Shown piece by piece: positions 1 to 4,903 of a stretch of 6,341 bases of DNA (positions are counted from its first letter, which is position 1; the number at the start of each line of letters is the position of its first letter). The notes under the pieces were generated by a model. That model saw only the letters and a program-made list of their open reading frames with translations, did not search any database and had not been told where the DNA came from. Source of the DNA: Desulfobacteraceae bacterium (lineage in GTDB: Bacteria > Desulfobacterota > Syntrophobacteria > BM002); contig PPDG01000151.1 of the NCBI GenBank assembly GCA_002899795.1, positions 1 through 6,341 on the forward strand, in the 5' to 3' direction. A program made the position numbers and the translations under genes.

Positions 1-115
1 ATGCTCGCTGATCGCTTACTATTTTTTGTAATCTTTTGGATTCCTTTTCATAATCATCAGGTCCAGGTAATTGGAATTTCTCACCGTCTGGACTAACAGA
101 GTACGCTGCAACCAT
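1..115 (-). CDS. 5' end of an unidentified gene (N-terminal 38 codons, runs off the window)
   Basis: An ATG at 113-115 on the minus strand opens a frame that stays open to the window edge, giving 38 residues that begin MVAAYSVSPDGEKF and end SDQRA. The start is supported by AAGGAG (complement of 123-128) placed 7 nt upstream, a near-ideal Shine-Dalgarno. The peptide is hydrophilic and charged, with an amphipathic-looking stretch (DDYEKESKRLQKIV), and has no signal peptide, so a cytoplasmic protein is expected. From memory only, the pattern faintly recalls the N-terminal extension of some nucleotide-sugar dehydrogenases, which is too weak to name a product. The rest of the gene lies left of the window. 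That this is a real gene start is fairly secure from the ribosome site and codon pattern; the function is unknown. Confidence 0.7.
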   Translation of the reverse strand, partial: MVAAYSVSPDGEKFQLPGPDDYEKESKRLQKIVSDQRA

Positions 116-555
116 GGCCAGTCTCCTTCATCGTTTCAACTATCAGCTATCAAGTTTATTAGAATATGAACCGCAGAACCGCAGAACAAGGAACCGCAGA
201 ATGTCGAAGTGAAACACATCGTCTTATTTTTTTAAAAACTTCTGCTGTTCGAAATTCCTTGTTCGATATGGAATCTCCCTATACCCTCTGTTTTTGCTGC
301 AACGGACAACGGACCACTGACAACGGACAAAACTCGGCAACTCACCGTTTCCCCGTCTCTCCGCGTCGTCCCGTTGTGCCTAGTGCTTAGCTTGCCTCGC
401 CGAAGCATTAGCGAAGGCGGGTTCCTAGTTCCTGGTGTTCACCGCCTGCCGCCTCCCTGTCCCGCCTGTCCCGCGCGGAGTCGCGGGGAGCTTGTCGCGG
501 GGCCTTCTGCTGCTAGCTAACACAGGCCCTGTGCCTTAAGCCTTGAGCCCTTCCC
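116..555. repeat. Gene-free spacer with dispersed short repeats and palindromes
   Basis: I see no credible gene in these 440 bases; the one longer plus-strand frame (166-390) is low-complexity and lacks a ribosome site. The stretch is a mosaic of short repeated words. GAACCGCA occurs at 168-175, 176-183 and 191-198. TTCGAAATT at 248-256 recurs at 3769-3777 and 3815-3823. TGTCCCGC occurs twice near 458-474, TCGCGGGG occurs at 481-488 and 495-502, and GCGAAGGCGGG at 411-421 recurs at 1720-1730. A 13-bp palindrome (CACAGG-C-CCTGTG, 521-533) lies 23 bases beyond the stop of the SIMPL gene and could be a weak terminator, but no T-run follows it. The words shared with the spacer at 1249-1790 suggest one family of dispersed intergenic repeats. 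Confidence 0.6.
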
Positions 556-1248
556 TTAATATGCCTCGAAAACGACATGAACACTCTCTTCGATGCTCAT
601 CTCGCCGACCTCTATGGGCGTTCGAACCGCCGCTGCCATAGCCTCCATTCTGTAGGGACGTACAGGTCCATGCGGGCTATAATTTAGTTTGATGATTTTC
701 TTGATAGTAAGGCCGGCTGCTTTCGCCAAATCTTCGGCGATCTTCTTTGCTTGCTGTACAGCCTTTACCGCGGCTTCTTTTCTCAATTCCTCATCTCGGT
801 CAGTGCTGAAGGTGAGACTCCCGATGCGACTCACGCCTACCCTCGAGGCTTCATCTATGAAAGCACCCACCTTGTCGATGCTTTTTGTTTCTAGGAGGAC
901 CGAATTTCTCGCCCGATATCCTTTCGGACGAAGCCTGCTGTCCTTATCATAAATAGGTGTAAGGTTAAAACCGGAGGTCTTTATTTTAACCTCTTTCGCC
1001 GCAATTTCTCTTAGCGCCTTCAGTAACTTATCTGTCTTTTCCGCGTTTTCACCTGCAGCCTGCTTAGCCGTTGTTGCACTGGTTTCCACTGCGAAGGAAA
1101 CAGTGGCCACATTAGGCATGACCATGATCGTTGCCTTACCTGTGACCTCAATTGTTGATGGGGAAGGTTTTTCTTGAGCGTAGCTCAGGCAGGCAAAGCT
1201 AATGATAATCAGGGTACCAAAAAGGCAAATAACGAATCTTCTATACAT
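556..1248 (-). CDS. SIMPL domain (DUF541, YggE/BP26-like) periplasmic protein
   Basis: Encodes 230 residues from the ATG at 1246-1248. That start has GGAG (complement of 1256-1259) 7 nt upstream; the TTG two codons earlier would sit 1 nt from the same GGAG and is rejected. The N-terminus is a signal peptide: basic MYRR, a hydrophobic core, and a probable cleavage after SYA (about residue 24), so the protein is periplasmic. The mature part has the SIMPL pattern: an opening strand (STIEVTGKATIMVMPNVATVSF), a long helix rich in Ala and Lys (about 56-85), a central KIKTSGFNLTPIYD segment followed by GYRARNSVLLET, and a second helix (EAAVKAVQQAKKIAEDLAKAAGL). Length matches the family. Relatives include E. 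coli YggE and Brucella BP26, which forms ring-shaped oligomers; the biochemical role is unclear, with links to stress tolerance reported for YggE. It appears to be transcribed alone. Confidence 0.92.
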   Translation of the reverse strand: MYRRFVICLFGTLIIISFACLSYAQEKPSPSTIEVTGKATIMVMPNVATVSFAVETSATTAKQAAGENAEKTDKLLKALREIAAKEVKIKTSGFNLTPIYDKDSRLRPKGYRARNSVLLETKSIDKVGAFIDEASRVGVSRIGSLTFSTDRDEELRKEAAVKAVQQAKKIAEDLAKAAGLTIKKIIKLNYSPHGPVRPYRMEAMAAAVRTPIEVGEMSIEESVHVVFEAY

Positions 1249-1381
1249 GGGCAATCTCCATATCCATTAGTGACAGGATCACAACTTCACATTGCTATGA
1301 GTTGTTCCAAAGATGAGAGCGATCTATTTGGCATCGCAGGGCTGGACCGCTTGACTCGAAAATGCTAACAGCGAGCGCATT

Positions 1382-1409
1382 CCCCGTAGTCCGCCGGAGG
1401 CGGACGGGG
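1382..1409. repeat. Hairpin-forming inverted repeat (GTCCGCC/GGCGGAC)
   Basis: GTCCGCC (1389-1395) and GGCGGAC (1399-1405) pair perfectly around a GGA loop. CCCC (1382-1385) can pair with GGGG (1406-1409), with the bases 1386-1388 left as a bulge. AGCGAGCG flanks it on both sides (about 1370-1377 and 1412-1419) as a direct repeat, like the footprint of a small inserted element. No T-run follows on either strand, so an ordinary intrinsic terminator is unlikely. Confidence 0.65.
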
Positions 1410-1460
1410 TTAGCGAGCGAACTACAATAAAATGGCACCACTTCCTTACATTTCGAAGAT

Positions 1461-1499
1461 TCCCTGTCCCGCTTTAGTCCCGCTAAAGCGGGACAGGGA
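1461..1499. repeat. Perfect 17-bp inverted repeat with 5-nt loop
   Basis: The left arm TCCCTGTCCCGCTTTAG (1461-1477) and right arm CTAAAGCGGGACAGGGA (1483-1499) are exact reverse complements around the loop TCCCG (1478-1482). The loop repeats the arm's own TCCCG motif. The left-arm word CCCTGTCCCGC also occurs at 455-465, and in both places the element ends in GGGAGCTT, so both look like members of one dispersed family. There is no flanking T-run, so it is not a standard intrinsic terminator, although so strong a stem in RNA could still block exonucleases or pause transcription. Confidence 0.85.
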
Positions 1500-1790
1500 G
1501 CTTCAATCTATCACAAGATGGCAGAATTGGTCAAAATTGATCTTGCTCTCCAGCAGTAGGGCAGATGATCAGGAGTTTCTTAGGTGTCAGGTGTCGGGTT
1601 TCAGGTGTCAGGAAAAAGAAACATAGAAGCTGAAACCTGTTGGAGCGAAGCGGCAGCGGGGGACACTGCTTGTCGCACCGACTTGTCGCGCCGAAATTTT
1701 AACGTAGGTGGGAGCCTGGGCGAAGGCGGGAACACTGAAACCCACAGTTTTGGTTCCGGCTGCGGCCGTGAGCTCGGCTGTACCTTGTGT

Positions 1791-2813
1791 TCAGTGCAGC
1801 ATACCTGAGGAATGCCAAAACCTGGCTTCAGTATATGGAGGACTCGATTCAAGTTTGTGCTTGATGAACTCGTCGTGCTTACTCATGCCGTAAACATGTT
1901 CCTGACCACTGCGTCCCCGAAGTGAGACGAATCCCAAATCAGCCATCGGCAGGATGTCGCCAACAAGGCCAGCGGTTTCAGAACACATGACAATTTCACT
2001 AGGTAGATCCTTGTTGGCGATACCGGACAGACGGAATGCTGCATTCGTGCAATCACCCACCAAGGTCAGATCAGTGACCCTCCAACCATAGTGCGACATG
2101 GTAACTTTACCAGTGGTGATTCCCCATCCCAGCCGCAAACTTTTAGCTGCCTCATTTAAACCTGATAGTTTTGTACGGATCTGATCTACAGCCTGAGCCT
2201 GTTTCAGGGCAGTCCGGCAAGCCGCCAAAGCCTGCTCTTTGCAGAACTCTGAACCATGTTCCCAGAAAGCGTACACTGCATCACCAGAGTAATCCTTAAT
2301 GGTACCTTTGTGGTCGTGTACAATGGCGCAGAACGTCTGGATTATTTCTTTCATCACTTCATAGACTTGCTGAGATTCCTCCGTCTGCGACATGCTGCAG
2401 AAGCCCCTGACATCGGCAACCACATTAGTCACTATCATTTCTCTGGGTGTGACCAGAGTCTGCGTTGATTCCAATTTGTCATTTTTGTTGAAGGGTGGAT
2501 GATCCGGGCACCCTACGTGAAAGAGGGTCTCGCCCAACTTTACTACATCGCCATCCGCAAGTTCCTTAGTGGAACCAGCTGCCAGACGCACATCGTTTAC
2601 CCAGGTACCATTCTTGCTCATGTCTCTAATCTGTGGCCGAGGCCCGCTGATATTTATCTCAGCATGATCCCGTGAGACAGAGGGATGTTCTATGATGATC
2701 CTCCTGGTCTCATCAATTCCTCTGCAGATTCGTCCAATAAAAACCCTGTCAACAATTTCGAGGCGACGCATTTCCTGGTTTTCGTCGGTCCATTCTAGGT
2801 ATGGATTCGGCAT
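1791..2813 (-). CDS. FHA domain-class III adenylate cyclase
   Basis: Encodes 340 residues; the ATG at 2811-2813 is preceded by GGAGGGGGGA about 8 nt upstream. Residues about 23-100 form a forkhead-associated domain, which binds phosphothreonine peptides: GR at 27-28, HPSVSRDHAEI at 43-53 and NGTWVN at 68-73. Residues about 125-310 form a class III nucleotide cyclase domain, which makes cAMP or cGMP from ATP or GTP. Metal-binding Asp134 lies in VVADVRGF and Asp178 in YSGDAVYAFW. Asp248 in TDLTLVGD takes the adenine-specifying position, and Asn257 and Arg261 (NAAFR) are the transition-state pair. All these residues are present, so activity with ATP is likely. One difference is KDYSGD where many relatives have DKFxGD, so the base-contacting Lys may be shifted. 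No signal peptide or membrane segment is seen; it should be a cytoplasmic enzyme gated by Ser/Thr phosphorylation. The 353-base upstream spacer holds a cluster of palindromes that may control it. Confidence 0.93.
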   Translation of the reverse strand: MPNPYLEWTDENQEMRRLEIVDRVFIGRICRGIDETRRIIIEHPSVSRDHAEINISGPRPQIRDMSKNGTWVNDVRLAAGSTKELADGDVVKLGETLFHVGCPDHPPFNKNDKLESTQTLVTPREMIVTNVVADVRGFCSMSQTEESQQVYEVMKEIIQTFCAIVHDHKGTIKDYSGDAVYAFWEHGSEFCKEQALAACRTALKQAQAVDQIRTKLSGLNEAAKSLRLGWGITTGKVTMSHYGWRVTDLTLVGDCTNAAFRLSGIANKDLPSEIVMCSETAGLVGDILPMADLGFVSLRGRSGQEHVYGMSKHDEFIKHKLESSPPYTEARFWHSSGMLH

Positions 2814-3166
2814 GGCTTTAATCCCCCCTCCCCCTTCGTTTCGCTGAAAAGCTTGATGAGAATTGTGCTGGCTTCTGGATTGTCTCTAGTGCAGCCTGCA
2901 TGCCAAGTTAAGGATGGAAGGACAGAATTCTGCTTGGGTTGCTTAACTATATGATATAGCTGATTATCTTGGTGGTTGGGATGTTGGTGATGTTGTAACG
3001 AATTGTTTAAGATTCAGGGAAGGATCGTCAATTAAGTTGACAGTAGTTCAGTAAAACACATAATAATACGTTATTTCATATACTTATTCGGTGTCAACCT
3101 GGTTGACATCATAGTGTCAACTACGTTGTCGACAAAGAGGTGAGTCGAACCTTTCGTTTTTGCTTA
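2814..3166. other. Gene-free AT-rich spacer upstream of the cyclase gene
   Basis: No coding frame is supportable here. The stretch must carry the cyclase promoter and lies just past the stop of the hydrolase gene. It contains a 13-bp palindrome CTATAT-G-ATATAG (2947-2959) and three 15-bp GTCAA-N5-TTGAC-type sites (3027-3041, 3093-3107, 3116-3130). One sigma-70-like pair is visible on the plus strand: TTGACA at 3037-3042 and CATAAT at 3059-3064 with a 16-nt spacer. It points toward the 3' end of the minus-strand hydrolase gene, where I see no plus-strand gene. I found no equally good pair on the minus strand. Confidence 0.5.
3027..3130. promoter_or_regulatory. Cluster of three 15-bp operator-like palindromes
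   Basis: Three sites share the form GTCAA-N5-TTGAC: GTCAATTAAGTTGAC (3027-3041), GTCAACCTGGTTGAC (3093-3107, perfect 7+1+7 palindrome) and GTCAACTACGTTGTC (3116-3130, one arm mismatch). Starts are 66 and 23 bases apart. Recurrence of the same half-site at fixed arm spacing is what a dimeric helix-turn-helix regulator would need. The first site overlaps TTGACA of a plus-strand promoter-like pair. The cyclase gene (start 2813) is the likely target by position, although the distance of over 200 bases is long; the regulator is unknown. Confidence 0.45.
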
Positions 3167-3697
3167 TCAGTTTTTCACCAACCGAGTGCGGATGAGCGGT
3201 ATGGACTTGTGTCTCACTAGGCGGTTTAGAAAAATTATCATTCCCGAGACAACAATTATGCCGAGGTCTCTAAAGGCCCCAAAAAAAACTGATTGTATCA
3301 CCTCTCTCCATCCACTGTATCCGGTGCTCAGATTTAACTCAAGAGGCCACCAGAACGAGACCGGTGAAGAAGTGAGTACAGCGTCAGCCACAACATGGGA
3401 AATAAGGAGCAGGAAGCAAAACAAAAAGTTTAACTTCGGAATTTTTGACCAGCATCTCCAAACATTGGACGCTAGTAGGGCTATCAACAGAGCAAACAGA
3501 AAACTATGAGTTGGACCCCGATGGAAGAAATTACCGTTACCGTGCAAGATAAGTCCAATCAAGACATCCATGTCCGGCAGATTGGTAAGCACAATGATAA
3601 AAGCGAAGGTCTTCCAGAGGCTAGCGGTGGAATTGCCCTTGGAATGGATGTCATGTATTGCCAGTCCAGCAGCTGTATGTCCCAGTGGCAATGGCAT
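3167..3697 (-). CDS. YdjM/DUF457-type membrane-bound metal-dependent hydrolase
   Basis: Encodes 176 residues from the ATG at 3695-3697, with AGGA about 9 nt upstream. Conserved metal-ligand-type motifs appear in family order: GHTAAGLA (His7), LPDMD (Asp42, Asp44), HRGPTHS (His59, His64) and SHVVAD (His101, Asp105). Several hydrophobic segments (about 31-51, 66-77, 91-108 and 143-158) predict an inner-membrane protein with about four spans. This is the pattern of the YdjM family (LexA-regulated inner-membrane metal-dependent hydrolases in E. coli); the physiological substrate is not established, and roles in lipid or phosphoester hydrolysis are only suggested. Length is typical for the family. 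It stops with TGA followed at once by TAA. It stands apart from its neighbours, with long spacers on both sides. Confidence 0.88.
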   Translation of the reverse strand: MPLPLGHTAAGLAIHDIHSKGNSTASLWKTFAFIIVLTNLPDMDVLIGLILHGNGNFFHRGPTHSFLFALLIALLASNVWRCWSKIPKLNFLFCFLLLISHVVADAVLTSSPVSFWWPLELNLSTGYSGWREVIQSVFFGAFRDLGIIVVSGMIIFLNRLVRHKSIPLIRTRLVKN

Positions 3698-4112
3698 AAG
3701 TAATCATCCTAGCATTGCGGATTGCAGAATTCTTAATGAGTTCTTGTTTTGTATTCAACTATTTTCAATTCGAAATTGTCCTTCGGACTCCCACCCTTCG
3801 GGCGGGTTCCCAGTTTCGAAATTTGCTTTCTAGAACATCACCCCTTTAACAAGATCTATGCCATAGTAGACACGTTTGACGATTGTCTTTTTATCTTGGA
3901 TAGATAGCAAATCCAATTCAGCGAAATACTCATTTATTCTGGAGCAATTGGAGTGGGGCGAGGGAAAAGAACTACTCATTGTGGATGGTTTTTTTCTCCT
4001 GCATAGGCATGACACATCTGAACCCTGTGATACACTTATAAACTATTTGACCATCGGAAATGAAAGAAATCATGAGATCTTTAAATCCGCAATCCTAAAC
4101 CGGAGGTTTGGA
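3698..4112. other. Gene-poor spacer with short hairpins; one doubtful small frame
   Basis: The left half (3698-3829) carries small inverted repeats: CAATT-CGA-AATTG (3766-3778) and CCCACCC-TTC-GGGCGGG (3790-3806, one mismatch). TTCGAAATT occurs at 3769-3777 and 3815-3823 and also at 248-256, linking this stretch to the dispersed repeats. The right half has overlapping frames on both strands. The minus-strand frame 3830-4015 ends in a protein-like tail (INEYFAELDLLSIQDKK, later VYYGIDLVKGVMF), but it has no well-spaced ribosome site and its first 25 residues are Ser/Pro/Cys-rich, so I treat it as a possible gene remnant only. The plus-strand frame upstream of 4113 looks non-coding until the antitoxin-like start. 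Confidence 0.45.
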
Positions 4113-4247
4113 ATGGCGACAATTAATCTTAGAAACGTGCCAGACGATCTACACCGCAAGGCAAAGGCGAGGGCGGCAATGGAAGGAGTATCATTGAAAC
4201 AACTGATACTTAGACTACTAGAGGAATATTTAGAGGGAGTGTGTTAA
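4113..4247 (+). CDS. Small ribbon-helix-helix (FitA/CopG-like) antitoxin-type DNA-binding protein, orphan
   Basis: Encodes 44 residues from the ATG at 4113-4115, with a strong GGAGG (4102-4106) 6 nt upstream. The open frame continues back to 3876, but that part has no family resemblance and the ribosome site fixes the start. The sequence follows the ribbon-helix-helix plan: a beta strand ATINLRNVP, helix 1 (DDLHRKAKARAAMEG), a short turn, and helix 2 starting SLKQLILRLLEEYL. Proteins of this kind dimerise, bind operator DNA through the strand, and usually act as VapB/FitA-type antitoxins paired with a PIN-domain toxin. No toxin follows: the convergent chalcone-isomerase-like gene ends only 5 bases away. 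It is therefore an orphan antitoxin, a remnant, or a stand-alone regulator. It is the only plus-strand gene in the window. Confidence 0.8.
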   Translation: MATINLRNVPDDLHRKAKARAAMEGVSLKQLILRLLEEYLEGVC

Positions 4248-4252
4248 AGGGC

Positions 4253-4819
4253 TCATTCGCCCAGCATTGCCTTCTTTAAACTCTTTTGGGCGGGCTTGTC
4301 GGAAAGGTATATGCCGAACAAAGCTTTCTTGAAAGCAAGACCTTCGGTAACGGAGGCGTATTCACCGTTTATGTAAACTTCGACGCCCTTTCCCGGCACA
4401 TAAATCAGATCATAACTATCATCTTCCTTTATCTCTTTTTTGAACACCGAGCAAAATTCGTCTATCTGGACTTTGATGGGCTCAATATTACCGCCCGTCG
4501 CCTTCGCAAAACCTTCCCTAGTTGCTTTTTCCATTTTCTTGCTTGTTAGCATGGAGGAAACAATATGAAGCCTGATTGCCATCGGCTCATCTGCCTCTAT
4601 TATCGCCTTGGAATCCTGACTCTTTTCTTTTAGATAGAGGCCACCTACATAGATATCAAAGAATAATTTCGTGCGGACCCCAGCACCATTTAGCATCAAT
4701 GTAGTCTGTCCGGTCTTAAGGGATTCAGGCATGTTGATACCACCAATCTCCTCAGCGTTTCCCAGCGCGGCGATCATGAGTACGGCCAATATTATCGCGG
4801 TAAACTGTTTCTTAAACAT
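4253..4819 (-). CDS. Chalcone isomerase-like domain periplasmic protein
   Basis: Encodes 188 residues; the ATG at 4817-4819 has GGAGGG a few bases upstream. The N-terminus is a signal peptide (MFKKQ, hydrophobic core, probable cleavage after GNA at about residue 22), so it is exported. The mature part matches the bacterial chalcone-isomerase-like family (chalcone_3 type): LNGAGVRTKLFFDIYVGGLYL-type segment at about 43-63 (key residues Gly45, Gly47, Arg49 and Tyr57), SMLTSKKM helix, a long amphipathic middle, then GKGVEVYINGE and the C-terminal FGIYLSDKPAQKSLKKAML signature. The fold is that of plant chalcone isomerase, but bacterial members are not thought to make flavonoids, and the function is unknown. 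It starts 84 bases beyond the stop of the DsbA-like selenoprotein gene and is probably co-transcribed with it, through a conspicuous hairpin. It converges on the antitoxin-like gene with a 5-base gap. Confidence 0.9.
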   Translation of the reverse strand: MFKKQFTAIILAVLMIAALGNAEEIGGINMPESLKTGQTTLMLNGAGVRTKLFFDIYVGGLYLKEKSQDSKAIIEADEPMAIRLHIVSSMLTSKKMEKATREGFAKATGGNIEPIKVQIDEFCSVFKKEIKEDDSYDLIYVPGKGVEVYINGEYASVTEGLAFKKALFGIYLSDKPAQKSLKKAMLGE

Positions 4820-4857
4820 TTTCCCTCCAGTTCGGTGGCATGGTAGCCATCGGTGTG

Positions 4858-4895
4858 GGTTTGCAGCGTTAGGGTTCGCCCTAATCTTGCAAACC
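4858..4895 (-). promoter_or_regulatory. Composite hairpin between the selenoprotein gene and the chalcone isomerase-like gene
   Basis: An outer 8-bp stem GGTTTGCA (4858-4865)/TGCAAACC (4888-4895) encloses a 3x3 internal loop and a perfect 6-bp stem TTAGGG (4869-4874)/CCCTAA (4879-4884) around a four-base loop. No T-run follows on either strand, so it is not a textbook terminator. CCCTAAT (4879-4885) can also pair with ATTAGGG (4897-4903), which adjoins the selenoprotein's TAA stop at 4904-4906. The two pairings exclude each other, as in attenuators. It could modulate expression of the downstream gene or stabilise the upstream mRNA. Confidence 0.5.
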
Positions 4896-4903
4896 TATTA
4901 GGG

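Larger units (their letters stand above)
1249..1790. repeat. Gene-free spacer with strong inverted repeats and short tandem words
   Basis: I find no supportable gene in these 542 bases; the short frames here are GC-skewed or cross palindromes. The part just upstream of the SIMPL start (about 1260-1380) should hold that gene's promoter, but I see no convincing -35/-10 pair. Two marked palindromes follow (1382-1409 and 1461-1499, listed separately). AGGTGTC occurs three times at 1582-1588, 1589-1595 and 1603-1609 in a CAGGTGTC/GGTTTC run. TGAAACC then occurs at about 1631 and 1736, flanking a GC-rich block. CTTGTCGC words here match the 491-498 region, and GCGAAGGCGGG at 1720-1730 matches 411-421. 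The structure suggests an accumulation of small non-coding repeats. Confidence 0.6.

Noticed and set aside
166..390. Plus-strand 74-residue frame
   Set aside because: It spans dispersed repeats, has no ribosome site and resembles no protein.
455..510. Possible CRISPR array because of repeated GTCCCGC and TCGCGGGG words
   Set aside because: Repeats are only about 8-10 bases, irregularly spaced and without unique spacers of constant length.
1252..1254. TTG start for the SIMPL protein
   Set aside because: It lies 1 nt from the GGAG, while the ATG at 1246-1248 is 7 nt away, a proper spacing.
1432..1852. Several overlapping short frames on both strands
   Set aside because: They cross palindromes and tandem words or overlap the 3' end of the cyclase gene, and their compositions look non-coding.
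3136..3155. GGTTCGACTC-like tRNA T-arm on the minus strand
   Set aside because: The arm pairs over only about 4 bp and no acceptor, anticodon or D arm is present; it is neither a tRNA gene nor a convincing attachment site.
3830..4015. Minus-strand 61-residue frame ending in YYGIDLVKGVMF
   Set aside because: The C-terminal part looks protein-like, but there is no well-spaced ribosome site, the N-terminal part is Ser/Pro/Cys-rich, and I recognise no family. It is kept only as a possible remnant.
3876..4112. Longer N-terminal extension of the antitoxin-like gene
   Set aside because: The extension has no family resemblance, while the ATG at 4113 has a strong GGAGG 6 nt upstream.
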